This document shows, one piece after another, positions 1-10,814 of a DNA stretch of 64,000 nt. The notes beneath the pieces were generated by a model. That model had not been told where the DNA came from. It ran no database searches and was given only the letters and a program-made list of their open reading frames with translations. Positions within the stretch are counted from its first letter, which is position 1, and each line of letters opens with the position of its first letter. This stretch comes from Aegilops tauschii subsp. strangulata. Lineage: Eukaryota; Streptophyta; Magnoliopsida; Poales; Poaceae. The position numbers were made by a program, and so were the translations under genes. The stretch is from assembly GCF_002575655.3 (NCBI RefSeq), contig NC_053037.3:49798242-49862241 (forward strand), given 5' to 3'.

Positions 1-101
1 CATGGTAAGGCGACACCCGTGGGAATACCGTGCGTGAGGCCGCAAAGTGATATGAGGTGTTACATGCTAGATCCGTGTGACTTAGAATCGGGGTCCCGGC
101 A
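1..101 (+). mobile_element. 3' end of an LTR, family unknown
   Basis: The sequence up to base 101 ends in CA, as LTRs do, and the copia coding sequence resumes immediately afterwards. The next five bases, ACAGG, would be the target-site copy if a retrotransposon to the left inserted into the copia RT gene. The general wording of this stretch resembles the terminal part of common Triticeae gypsy LTRs, but that is memory, not a search. The left end lies outside the window. Confidence 0.4.
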
Positions 102-1942
102 ACAGGCTTCACCGCAAGTCTGTATAAAACTATATGCTTTGATCAACTTATCAAAGTGTATGTTCCAACTCCGAGATGCTTGCACCAGTCCAGAGATGGA
201 TCGCTGGAGCTTGCACATTTTGTTAGCACCTTTAGGACTGACAAAACCTTCTGGTTGCATCATATACAACTCTTCTTTAAAGAACCCATTCAGGAATGCA
301 GTTTTGACATCCATTTGCCAGATTTCATAAAATGTGGCGATTGCTAACTTGATTCGGACAGACTTAAGCATCGATACGAGTGAGAAAATCTCATTGTTGT
401 CAACACCTTGAACTTTGTCAAAAACCTTTTGCGACAATTCGAACTTTGTAGATAGTAACACTACCATCAGTGTCCGTCTTCCTCTTGAAGATCCATTTAT
501 TCTCAATGGCTTGCCGATCATCGGGCAAGTCTACCAAAATCCATACTTTGTTCTCATACATGGATCCCTTCTCAGATTTCATGGCCTCAAGCCATTTTGT
601 GGAATCTGGGCTCATCATCGCTTCTTCATAGTTCGTATGATCGTCATGGTCTAGTAACATGACTTCCAGAACCGGATTATCGTACCACTCTGGTGCGGAC
701 CGTACTCTGGTTGACCTACAAGGTTCGGTAGTAACTTCATCTGAAGTATCATGATCATCACCATTAGCTTCCTCACTAATTGGTGTAGGAATCACTTGAA
801 CTGATTTCTGTGATGAACTATTTTCCAATTCGGGAGAAGGTACAGTTACCTCATCAAGTTCTACTTTCCTCCCACTCACTTCTTTCGAGAGAAACTCCTT
901 CTCTAGAAAGGATCCAATCTTTAGCAACAAATGTCTTGCCTTTGGATCTGTGATCGAAGGTGTACCCAACAGTTTCTTTTGGGTATCCAATGAAGATGCA
1001 CTTCTCTGATTTAGGTTCGAGCTTATCAAGTTGAAGCTTTTTCACATAAGCATCGCAGCCCCAAACTTTAAGAAATGACGGCTTAGGTTTCTTGCTAAAC
1101 CACAGTTCATACGGTGTCATCTCAACGGATTTTTAGACGGTGCCCTATTTAACGTGAATGCAGTTGTCTCTAATGCATACCCCCAAAACGATAGTGGTTA
1201 ATCGGTAAGAGACATCATAAATCGCACCATATCTAATAAAGTACAGTTAGGACGTTCGGACACACCATTAGGCTATGGTGTTCCAGGTGGCATGAGTTTG
1301 TGAAACTATTCCACATTGTTTTAATTGAAGGCCAAACTCGTAACTCAAATATTCACTTCCATGATTAGATCGTAGAAACTTTATTTTCTTGTTACGATGA
1401 TTTTCCACTTCACTCTGAAATTCTTTGAACTTTTCAAATGTTTCAGACTTATGTTTCATCAAGTAGATATATCCATATCTGCTCAAATCATCTGCGAAGG
1501 TCAGAAAATAACGATACCTGCCGCGAGCCTCAACACACATCGGACCGCATACATCAGTATGTATTATTTCCAACAAGTCTATTGCTCGCTCCATTGTTCC
1601 GGAGAACGGATTCTTAGTCATCTTGCCCATGAGGCATGGTTCGCAAGCATCAAGTGATTCCAAAAGCCCATCAGCATGGAGTTTCTTCATGCGCTTTACA
1701 CCAATATGATCTAAACGGCAGTGCCACAAATAAGTTGCACTATCATTATTAAACTTATATCTTTTAGCATCAATATTATGTGTATCACTGTGATCGAGAT
1801 TCAGTAAACCATTTACATTGGATGTAAGACCATAGAAGGTTTTATTCATGTAAACAGAACAACAATTATTCTCTGACTTAAATGAATAACCATATCGCAA
1901 TAAACATGATCCAATCATATTTATGCTCAACGCAAACACCAA
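102..1942 (-). pseudogene. Copia integrase and N-terminal reverse transcriptase, broken
   Basis: On the minus strand from 1942 there is a GAG-pre-integrase zinc region (HCRLDHIG, then CEPC), and the integrase core with HTDVCGP and FADDLSRYGY. The second catalytic position reads LRSNHGSEY, where copia integrases normally have Asp, so the DDE triad is damaged. The frame breaks near 1268 and again near 850. The part at 854-1120 carries the conserved MTPYELWF and VWGCDAYVKKL stretch. RT begins with NKWIFKRKTDTDGS and continues through MDVKTAFLNG, which contains the first catalytic Asp region of RT. The RT is cut at 102 by the neighbouring LTR, so the YVDD box is absent. Frameshifts, stops and the lost catalytic residue make this non-functional. 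Confidence 0.85.
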
Positions 1943-2060
1943 ATAATATTTATTTAGTTACAATACTAATCCTGAAGGAAAAAGGGAGTGTGCGATGGTG
2001 ATCTTTATCAATATTGGAATCACTTCCAACACACATCATTACCTCGCCCTTAACTAGTCT

Positions 2061-2776
2061 CTATTTATTTTGCAACTCCAGTTTCGAGTTACTACTCTTA
2101 GCAACTGAACCAGTATCAAATACCGAGGGGTTGCTATAAACACTAGTAAAGTACACATCAATAACATGTATATCAAATATACCTTTGTTCACTTTGCCAT
2201 CCTTCTTATCCGCCAAGTATCTAGGGCAGTTCTGCTTCCAATGACCATTTCCTTTGCAGTAGAAGCACTCAGTTTCAGGCTTAGGTCCAGACTTGGGCTT
2301 CTTCACTTGAGCGGCAACTTGCTTGCCGTTCTTCTTGAAGTTCGCCTTCTTCCTTTTGTCCTTTTTCTTGAAACTAGTGGTCTCGTTAAACATCAACACT
2401 TGACACTCTTTCTTGATTTCTACCTTCGCCGGTTTTAACATCACGAAGAGCTCGGGGATTGTGTTCGTCATCCCTTGCATATTATAGTTCATCACGAAGT
2501 TCCAGTAACTTGGTGATAGTGTCTAGAGAACTCTGTCAATCACTCTCTCATCTGGAAGATTAACTCCCACTTGATTCAGGCGATTGTAGTACTCAGACAT
2601 TCTGAGCACATGCTCACTGGTTGAGCTATTCTCCTCCATCTTGTAGGCAAAATAGAAGTCTCATACCTCTTGACACGGGCATGAGACTGAAATACCAATT
2701 TCATCTCTTGGAACATCTCATATGCTCCGTGGCGTTCAAAACGTTTTTGAAGTCCCGGTTTTAAGCCGTAAAGCAT
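2061..2776 (-). pseudogene. Copia gag with CCHC zinc knuckle, broken
   Basis: The minus-strand frame at 2061-2495 contains a retroviral-type zinc knuckle, CFYCKGNGHWKQNCPRY, spaced C-x2-C-x4-H-x4-C, preceded by a lysine-rich stretch as usual in copia Gag. A second piece at 2576-2776 (LKPGLQKRFERHGAYEMFQ) matches the upstream part of Gag but lies in a different frame, so at least one frameshift separates them. Gag would package the element's RNA into cytoplasmic particles. The region 2777-4227 holds the leader and the decayed start of gag; no intact frame is visible there. Confidence 0.75.
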
Positions 2777-4227
2777 GGTGCACTAAACTATCAAGTAGTC
2801 ATCATACCGAGCTTTGTCAAACGTTCATAACGTCTGCATCTGCTCCTGCAATAGGTCCGTCACCTAGCGGTGCATCAAGGACATAATTTTTCTGTGCAGC
2901 AATGAGGAAAATCCTCAGATCAGGGACCAAGTGCACATCATTGCTACTATCATCTTTCAACTTATATTTCTCTAGGAACATATAAAAATAAACGGGGAGC
3001 TACATCGTGAGCTATTGATCTACAACATAGATATGCTAATACTACCAGGACTAAGTTCATGATAAATTAAAGTTCAATTAATCATATTACTTAAGAACTC
3101 CCACTTAGATAGACATCCCTCCAGTCATCTAAATGATCACGTGATCCAAATCAACTAAACCATGTCCGATCATCACGTGAGATGGAGTAGCTTTCAATGG
3201 TGAACATCACTATGTTGATCATATCTACTATATGATCCACGCTCGTTCTTTCGGTCTCAGTGTTCCGAGGCCATATCTGCATATGCTAGGCTCGTCAAGT
3301 TTAACCCGAGTATTCTGCGTGTGCAAAACTGGCTTGCACCCGTTGTATGTGAACGTAGAGCTTATCACACCTGATCATCACGTGGTGTCTCGGCACGACG
3401 AACTGTCACAACGGTGCATACTCAGGGAGAACACTTGTACCTTGAAATTTAGTGAGGGGTCATCTTATAATGCTACTGCTGTACTAAGAAAAATAAGATG
3501 CATAAAGGGTAAATATCACATGCAATCAAAATAAGTGATATGATATGGCCACCATCATCTTGTGCCTTTGATCTCCATCTCCAAAGCACCGTCAAGATCA
3601 CCATCGTCACCGGCTTGACACCCTGATCTCCATCGAAGCATCGTTTTCGTCTCGCCAACTATTGCTTCTACGACTATCGCTACCGCTTAGTGATAAAGTA
3701 AAGCAATTACATGGCGATTGCATTTCATACAATAAAGCGACAACCATAAGGCTCCTACCAGTTGCCGATAACTTTTACAAAACATGATCATCTCATACAA
3801 CAGTTTATATATCATCACGTCTTGACCATATCACATCACAGCAAGCCCTGCAAAAACAAGTTAGACGTCCTCTACTTTGTTGTTGCAAGTTTTACGTGGC
3901 TGCTACGGGCTTAGCAAGAACCGTTCTTACCTACGCATCAAAACCACAACGATTTTTCGTCAAGTGTGCTATTTTAACCTTCAACAAGGACCCGGCGTAG
4001 CCACACTCGATTCAACTAAAGATGGAGAAACAGACACCCACTAGCACCTGTGTGCGAAGCACGTCGGTAGAACCAGTCTCATGAACGCAGTCATGTAATG
4101 TCGGTCTAGGCCGCTTCATCCAACAATACCGCCGAATCAAAGTATGACATGCTGGTAAGCAGTATGACTATTATCGCCCACAACTCTTTGTGTTCTACTT
4201 GTGCATATAACATCTACGCATAGACCT

Positions 4228-4240
4228 GGCTCAGATGCCA
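4228..4240 (-). other. Primer binding site of the copia element
   Basis: The minus strand reads TGGCATCTGAGCC directly next to the LTR. It closely resembles the initiator-tRNA-Met primer site (TGGTATCAGAGC) used by plant copia elements, with a few substitutions. Confidence 0.75.
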
Positions 4241-4241
4241 C

Positions 4242-5196
4242 TGTTGGGGAACGCATAGATCTAGGAGAAGCATAGCAACGAGCGGGGAGAGTGTGTCCAC
4301 GTACCCTCATAGACCGAAAGCGGAAGCGTTATATCAGCGCGGTTGATGTAGTCGTACGTCTTCACGATCCGATCGATCCTAGCACCGAACGTACGGCACC
4401 TCCGTGTTCAGCACACGTTCAGCTCGATGACGTCCCTCGTACTCTTGATCCAGTTGAGGCTGAGGGAGAGTTCCGTCAGCACGACGGCGTGGCGACGGTG
4501 ATGATGAAGTTACCGGCGCAGGGCTTCGCCTAAGCACTACGACGATATGACCGAGGTGTGTAACTGTGGAGGGGGTCACCGCACACGGCTAAGAGATTGT
4601 CTATTTTCCTTTGGGATGCCCCCTTGGCCACGTATATAAAGGAGGGAGGCGGAGGAGGCCGGCCTAGGAGGGGAGAGAGGGAAGGAGTAGGAGAGGGAGA
4701 AGGAAAGAGAGGGGGGCGCCGCCCCCTCCCTAATCCAATTCGTACTTGCCATGGGGCGCGCGGCCACCCCTTGAGGCCCTTCTCTCCTTTCCCGTATGGC
4801 CCATTAAGGCCCACTATTTCCCCCAGCGAATTCCCGTAACTCTCCGGTACTCCGAAAAATACCCGAATCACTCGGAACCTTTCCGATGTCCGAATATAGC
4901 CTTCCAATATATCGATCTTTACCTCTCGACCATTTCAAGACTCCTCGTCATGTCCGTGATCTCATCTGGGACTCCGAACAAACTTCGGTCATCAAATCAC
5001 ATAACTCATAATACAAATCGTCATCGAACGTTAAGCGTGCGGATCCTACGGGTTCGAGAACTATGTAGACATGACCGAGACACATCTCCGGTCAATAACC
5101 GATAGCAGAACCTGGATGCTCATATTGGCTCCTACATATTCTACGAAGATCTTTATCGGTCAAACCGCATAACAGCATACGTTGTTCCCTTTGTCA
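4242..5196 (-). repeat. Partial 5' LTR of the copia element
   Basis: The stretch opens on the plus strand with TGTTGGGGAACG, the inverted end typical of Angela/BARE-type LTRs, and is followed on the inner side by the primer site. Its far end stops at about 5196 inside sequence that normally continues, so roughly the outer part of the LTR is missing. The minus strand is the transcribed direction. Confidence 0.8.
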
Positions 5197-6319
5197 GGCA
5201 CGTCCTCACCATCAGCCTCGACACCGCCCGCGTCGCTCTCCTCCTCCGGCTTCGCCGCCATCTGCTGCTGTTGCTACTTGTCGCTGCCCATACACAACCC
5301 ATACACCAGCCAGATACGAGTTGGACATAGTCTATACATTAGACAGACACAAGCCAGACAATTGCCATATATTACCCAGATAATGGTCATGCATGACATG
5401 GCCTCCGCCCTTTTCCGCCCGCACAGGCTCGCGACCGCGCGTCCGTCCGGCTCCAAGCAGCCTCCTGCCTGCGGCCCGCGTCCGCACCGCTGCACTCCGG
5501 CGCCGCTCCCCCCCCCCCCCCCCCCCCCCCCCGCTCGCTTAACATTTTTGAAATATTTGTTCAACATTTAACACGAAGAGTTGGTAGCCGCGATGGCTAG
5601 CCGAGCTCGCTCCCTTGGTGGAGTTCCAAGGTTTGATCTCTCGTTCTCCCAATTGTTCCTCCTTTTTTCTTAATATAGTGCGGAAAATGGGCCGGACTGA
5701 CTATTGTATCCCGTCAGCAAGACATCCCTACAGTCTCGCTCAAGGCGAGATATAGTCGCCGCACGACCCTATGTCTCAGATTCAGTGAGATACACAAACA
5801 CACAATAGCCTCATTTTCTGTTTTGTTTTCTTTCACATTTTTTGTTTTGTTTTTTTGCTTCTTTTATATTTCAAAATATTCTAGATAAATATATTACAAA
5901 AATCATTGTAAATAAAACATTAAAAAAATGTTGACCAAGCATATGAAAAGTGTTAAATATATATAGAGACAATGTCTATCACATATACAAAAAATGTATA
6001 AAAAATAAAATGTGTATGAAACAATGTAATCATGTATTTAAAAAAGTTAATCAAGCATTTTCAAAAGATGTTGAAGAAGTGTTTAAAAATGTTAAGCAAG
6101 CATTTGGAAAATGTTAATTGTGTATAGATTTTTTTGCCATGTATTAAAAAATGATAAAAAATCTGCATGTATATAAAAAATTATATCAAGAATTTAGAAA
6201 ACTGTTGAAATATTATTTGAAAAATGTAAATGTGTATAGAATAAATGTTAACTATGTATTAAAATGATGAAATTTTATTGATCATTTATAGGCTGCGTCC
6301 ACGGGGACCTTTTTCCCCT
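5197..6319. other. No gene seen; poly-C tract and AT-rich degenerate repeats
   Basis: The first 380 bases are C-rich and include an uninterrupted run of about 25 C at 5508-5532, a likely length-variable or error-prone site. From 5700 onwards there is AT-rich sequence with many short related words such as ATGTTGACC and ATGTATTAAAAA. A motif near 5735 (CTCGCTCAAGGCGAGA) resembles one at about 38975 and 43805, so a common repeat family is present. No coding signal is convincing. Confidence 0.5.
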
Positions 6320-6865
6320 TAATCACTGTTTGATAACCGGAGTGGGGAAGAACGGTGGTGCCGTATGATACGGGGCTACCGCGTGTATGCACATATCTGT
6401 ACCGGCTCTGCCCACAAATAGAAATATGAAAAGTAGCATTGATGTGCGCTAGTGGGGAATCCAGACTCCGTGGGAAGGCCTTAATCCTATTGATTTTGAC
6501 ATTCTACTTTACGTCCCATGTTACTAAATTCTATTTCAGTATTTTTACCTTTATCCTCGCTACCCCCGTTTTCACCATTTTACTACTACGCCGGATTTCC
6601 TACAAATTGCAGGCATGGCTATTTAAAAAGTAAATGTGGATGTCTGGGTAGTGCACCCACTAGATTAATTACACATGTAATCCGCCAACACTAAATGCAA
6701 ATTTGCAACACACTTATCTATATATTAAATGAGGGCATATCCTAGCATGATATGGTCAGTCTTATTAATGCTTTAACAAATATACCAATCTTAGAAAATC
6801 AATTTTAGCAGAAAAAATTAGCCCGCGAGCATTCAATATGGTTACCGGATATCGCAAGGCCATCC

Positions 6866-6919
6866 ATAAGATTTAAGATCTTATCCAACAAACTAAATCT
6901 ACATGTAGATTTGTTGGAT
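6866..6919. promoter_or_regulatory. Two adjacent palindromes upstream of the TATA box
   Basis: The first is ATAAGAT-5 nt-ATCTTAT (6866-6884). The second has a 16 bp perfect palindrome, AATCTACATGTAGATT (6896-6911), flanked by ATCCAACA and TGTTGGAT. They lie 40-95 bp upstream of the TATA box and are preserved unchanged in the second copy (about 39733-39782). They may be transcription factor sites or a small hairpin; function is inferred only from position. Confidence 0.4.
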
Positions 6920-6960
6920 GGAGAGATCTGGTATTTAAGTGTGCTCACCACCATAGCCCA

Positions 6961-6967
6961 TATAAAA
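6961..6967 (+). promoter_or_regulatory. TATA box of the lipid-transfer-like gene
   Basis: TATAAAA lies 86 bases before the ATG at 7047, a normal distance for a plant gene with a short leader. The same box is present in the second copy at 39824-39830. Confidence 0.55.
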
Positions 6968-7046
6968 AACCATGTGGTGTAGAAGTCTTGCATAACCAAA
7001 GATTGATCAACACACCTGCCTAGTGTTAACATCTTCCACAAGAAAG

Positions 7047-7522
7047 ATGGCTAGTTCTAAAGTAATGTGGGTGTTCTGCCTCCTAGCTTTACTGGCTTTC
7101 ACTTCTTGTTCTTATCATGTACGAGCAGAAGATCATGCCACTAAGGAGAAAAATGAGGTGATGGAGTATTGCAAGAGGTACATATTCAAAAATTACGGCG
7201 ATCAGTTTCCTGACCCCCACAGGAAATGTTGCCAAACAGTAAGAGAATCAAGACACATCCATGCTATACGCCAGAAATTCACGCACGCGGATTTGCATAA
7301 GATCAGTCTAGCCAAGTGGGCTCATGTTACATATTGGTGTGGCAACAGATTGCACACAGGGACTAATTGCGCAGGTGTGTTAATATGATATATATATATA
7401 TTAGCATTTTGATGTAATTTCCAAGCTTATCTTCATGAAATTAATTACTTACGAGGAACACAATCTCATATGTAGGTTTCATCCTCCAGAACACTAAACG
7501 TAAGGCCGGTCCGGTCAAATAA
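7047..7522 (+). CDS. Lipid-transfer/AAI-type small secreted protein, copy 1, C-terminus altered
   Basis: I infer two exons: 7047-7374 and 7476-7522, with a 101 bp GT-AG intron. The product would be 124 residues. Residues 1-27 form a clear signal peptide ending VRA, so the protein should be secreted. The mature part follows the plant lipid-transfer/alpha-amylase-inhibitor (AAI) pattern: EKNEVMEYCKR, KCCQTVRES, then CGNRLHTGTNCAG near the end. Cysteines are at 42, 61, 62, 98 and 108. The family normally has eight; the CxC pair after the CC is replaced by IHAI and the first Cys is missing, so disulphide pairing and lipid binding may be changed. Exon 2 has lost 25 bp relative to copy 2, which shifts the frame and replaces the usual proline-rich tail. 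Without splicing the frame would end at 7388. The ATG at 7047 is chosen because it starts the signal peptide. It may be a decaying gene or a diverged secreted peptide. Confidence 0.65.
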
Positions 7523-7829
7523 GGAAAGGAGTGTTATAATATGGAGCACTTAGTCTAAGGCAGTCATATCGAACAAAGGAAGGGATGCTATGATATTGAT
7601 GCTTTATCATAGGACCTCTGCAATAATGTATCTTACTTTTAATTTTATGACTAATAAAAGGACTGCCCGCATGTTCTCTTTGTGTTTAGTATGATATTTA
7701 GTTGTCCATTGACATACATGGCCTCAAGCAATGACTTTCACTTCTGATAAAATAGACTGCTGAATTAAATCCAAAGTCTTGTAAACAAACATAGCTTGTT
7801 CTATTCCTAATAATCACTATAATAAACAC

Positions 7830-8300
7830 TAATAAATAATTTGTGTTTGTCGAATGGCATGGTCTTTGCCGAGCATTTTATGGGATATTGGTAGACCACC
7901 TATTTGTCGAGAACCACACTCGGTAAAAGCAAGCACTTGATAGTCTTTAGTTCGTCGAGAGCTATGAGAAAAATACCCGGCAACCCCAAAACACTCGGCC
8001 AATGCAACTTTTGATGAGAGCTCGTAACATGGTACTCGACAACTAGGAGCCATGTGGCACAGCCGTCCAAGGTTGAAGGCTCTGTGACACTAATGCGTCC
8101 CCAGACACGAGGCTATGATTTGCCGGCAATTTGGGACCACTTAACCGGCGCCTTCAGTGTCAGTTGGTGTTTCCTACGCCCACGCAGTTGACAGTATGGG
8201 CCGGCCCACCACAAGGCGAGGCGGACCGCGCATCTTCGTATGCTTTTGTTGACCGGTTGACAGTTGACCAGTTGGCCGGTCAACCATTGACTTTTCAATT
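7830..8300. other. Degenerate repeat with TTGCCGAG-type motifs
   Basis: Words such as TTTGCCGAGCA, CTCGGTAAA, ACTCGGCCAATG and ACTCGACAAC recur at short spacing, as in the terminal regions of some grass CACTA elements. No terminal CACTA or coding sequence is visible. It is shared with the second copy at about 40575-41040, so it was present before the duplication. Confidence 0.3.
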
Positions 8301-8754
8301 AAAAAACAAAAAAAATTCAAAAATGTTCATGGATTTTGGAAAAATAAACTAAAAAAATAAAAAAACCACAAATTTGAAAAAAAAACACTCCTAAATTTTG
8401 AAAAAAGTCCACGAATTGGAAAAAAATCATCGATGCATATGATCGCTAGCTTTTCCTCGAAAGAAATTTTGATAGTTAGCTTCGAAGAGTGACACAATTT
8501 TGAGGGCCTAGCTTAAAATTCTGATCGCTAGCTTCGTTTGTGTTTTAGCACTGATCGCTAGGTTCTTTTTTTCTTTCTTTTAGATACCGATCGCTAGCTT
8601 TGTGCTAACCGGTAGCCTACTAGCACAGACGAGCGGTTGAACATATAGGCCAGCCCACCCTGGTAGGAGTGCAGGACATGCGGACGAGCTGGTTTATTTG
8701 TTTTGGGTTTTAACAAATCAAACAAACAATGAGGAAGTGAGGTGACGCTGACAT

Positions 8755-9848
8755 CTCTACTCCTAAGGGAGCAGTTGGTAGTCTCGCTTTCAGGTTTTTT
8801 TTAGTCCCACCTCCCACGGTTTATTTTGGTACCTCCTCCCACCTCTGACTAAGACATCACAAACCGAAAAAACCTCCTCCTGAGGCCCGAACCCGCACCT
8901 ATCCACATGCGACCCTCAAAAGACGTACGAAGGTTAACCTGCGACAAAAAAAACCTACGACGGTCAACCAGCGACGAGTCCTGTTCTCGAGCGAGGCCTC
9001 CCTTCGTGGCCGCCCTACATCCCTGCGCCGCCGCGCTTCAGTCGCTGCCCTCCATCCTCGCCGTCCTCCATCCTGGTCGAGGTCGCCGCCCCGCTTCACT
9101 CGCCGTCCTCCATCCGCGTCGATCCTGGACAAGGTCGCCGCGGCCCTCCATCACTTCGCCGCCGCGCTGAACACCTCGACGATCCGGCGCGGGTCCTGGA
9201 TCAGGTCGCCGCCGCCCTCCATCACTTCGCCGCCGCGCTGAACTCCTCGCCCTTGATCCAGGATATCCGGCACCGATCCTGGACGAGGATAAGCGGACAC
9301 GTCCAGGATCCGGCCAGAACACGTCCTGGATCCGAAAAATAGGTATACAAACCATCTCATACGTCAATCGCATCTCATACATCTCAAATGCCATACAATC
9401 GCATCTCATACATCTCACAGCCCATACATCCATCGCATGTCATACAGCCATGGCAAGTGCTTTCACAGGGATGGATCCGCCTGCGAGATTGATTTCTGTT
9501 CTACACAGTTTAGGTTTTTTTCCATGTTAAAACTAGACTCAAGTACACATGTTTACAGATGGCAATTGGCAAAAAAATTACCAAGGGGTATCCTGCATCC
9601 TGCACTTGTATAACTATGGCAAGAAAGAAAACACAAACCATACAGGACCCTAGAGTATGTTTCCACTTGTGCTGAGATGTAGAAGATGTAGATGAAAGTG
9701 CCATTGCAGTATTTATGTAGAATAAAATACAATTGCAGTATATGCTAGCAACAGGTTGCAGTATATATGTAGAACAATAACCCTTCCAGAATGTCATCAA
9801 ATAACTACCATTTCTGTCTTCATGATTTTTGCCATTCAATAGTTGCAT
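8755..9848. other. No gene seen; GC-rich tandem repeat
   Basis: At 9134-9247 a 71 bp unit rich in GTCGCCGCC and CCCTCCATCACTTCGCC is repeated 1.6 times, so open frames here are probably low-complexity artefacts. At 9365-9420 the phrase ATCGCATCTCATACATCTCA occurs twice. The Helitron's 5' terminus should lie in or before this stretch, but I could not identify a TC start with confidence. Confidence 0.45.
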
Positions 9849-10633
9849 ATGGGGAATTCAAAAAGCACGGTTGGCGAACATCAACCTGAAGATGACGTAA
9901 CTACAGGTATGATGCACTCTACCATGTTTTCGTTTAGTTGCGAGACCTGAATATATGACAGTATGCATAATGTCTTCCAGGTCTTACAAGCGGGAGAAGT
10001 GATGCAGAACACAATGCGAGCATCATACCCGTAGCTGAAATTGTTGATAACGTCTACTCGACGGAATCAGGTATAATACTGTCCGGAGATTGGTTATAAA
10101 TGTTGCTTCACGTCCATTTCTGAAAGTGGCAGAATGCATTATGTGTTGCAGTCCTTACGGGCGGGATAAATGTTGGAGACTACAATGCAAACTTCATACC
10201 CTTACATGCAGGTATAAGACTGTGTCAAGATTATTGCTGCTAATGTTTCGTGCATACCGTATATTTTGTTGATTGCTAAGATGTAGGGCGGGAACCTTCA
10301 AACGACGGGATTCCGCCGTATTCTGAGAATAATAAGGATGGTACGACTAAGCTACGAGATGATACTCAAGGTATTCACAGGCATGCTTATACAGCTTCCA
10401 AATCGACATCTCCCAGATGAGCTTAATGGGCTTTGTGGTTTTTACGCTTAACGTAATGCAGATGACAAAACTTCCGAGCAGCATGCAACAGTAGCTATAT
10501 TTAATGAAGAAAAAAAACGTTGGCGAAACAAGGGAGTAGTTCAACGCACAGAGGCGTGAATCTTATCGGAAGAAAAAAGAGGAGGATATGGTCAGGTTAC
10601 AAGAGTATAATCAGCCATCCCTTTCAAAGACTG
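9849..10633 (+). pseudogene. Helitron N-terminal exons, partly in tandem repeat
   Basis: I see five candidate exons, all with GT-AG introns and all phase 1: 9849-9906, 9981-10070, 10152-10211, 10287-10370 and 10462-10633. The ATG at 9849 opens with MGNSKSTVGEHQPEDD. Exons 2 and 3 encode related peptides (LTSGR..NASIIP and LTGGI..NANFIP), and the introns before them end in near-identical sequence (TATGCATAATGTCTTCCAG and AATGCATTATGTGTTGCAG), so an exon plus intron was duplicated. Exon 5 carries RRESYRKKKEEDMVRLQ, a basic motif echoed at 10835 (NAWRRASYRTKK), but reaching that frame needs a 1-base shift after an A-run at 10509-10516. The role of this N-terminal region is unknown. Splicing is inferred from sequence only. 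Confidence 0.55.
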
Positions 10634-10814
10634 GTAAGTATTTAAGCTTGATTTTGCTGACTACTCTTGGTTTTTTCTGACTACCTATAGTATGCAAATT
10701 AATCGTTATAGTAACCTGACTTCATAGATGTTCCCCGTGTTGGTTTCATAGATGTTGTATCAACATCGATACTTTTTTTGTTCTCTAACTCTCATACCTA
10801 TTGTAAAAATGGTA

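Larger units (their letters stand above)
102..5196 (-). mobile_element. Ty1/copia retrotransposon, BARE/Angela-like, degenerate and truncated
   Basis: Read on the minus strand from right to left the element has part of the 5' LTR (4242-5196), a primer binding site (4228-4240), an untranslated leader and gag (about 2061-2776), integrase (about 854-1942) and the start of reverse transcriptase (102 to about 1000). That order (integrase before RT) is diagnostic of copia. The 3' half is missing because another element has inserted at 101/102. Coding frames are broken in many places. The outer end of the 5' LTR is also lost at about 5196. This is a dead copy. Confidence 0.9.
6320..8754 (+). repeat. 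Tandem duplication, copy 1, gene-bearing part
   Basis: This block aligns almost base for base with 39190-41509: same order, same strand, with small indels only. It contains the promoter, exons and 3' flank of the lipid-transfer-like gene plus downstream AT-rich sequence. Similarity begins at about ATCAC(T/A)GTT, just before GATAACCGG, and ends after GAGGTGAC at about 8754. Sequence of the copies then differs until the second shared part (20693 onwards). Confidence 0.88.

Noticed and set aside
5274..5567. Frames of about 100-130 residues across the poly-C tract
   Set aside because: They depend on homopolymer-encoded Gly or Pro runs and show no motif.
7047..7388. Single-exon reading of the lipid-transfer-like gene
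   Set aside because: It would end three residues into intron-like sequence; a GT-AG intron joins to an exon whose intact copy encodes the expected tail.
8899..9433. Arg/Pro-rich open frames on both strands
   Set aside because: GC-rich 71 bp repeat explains them; both strands are equally open.
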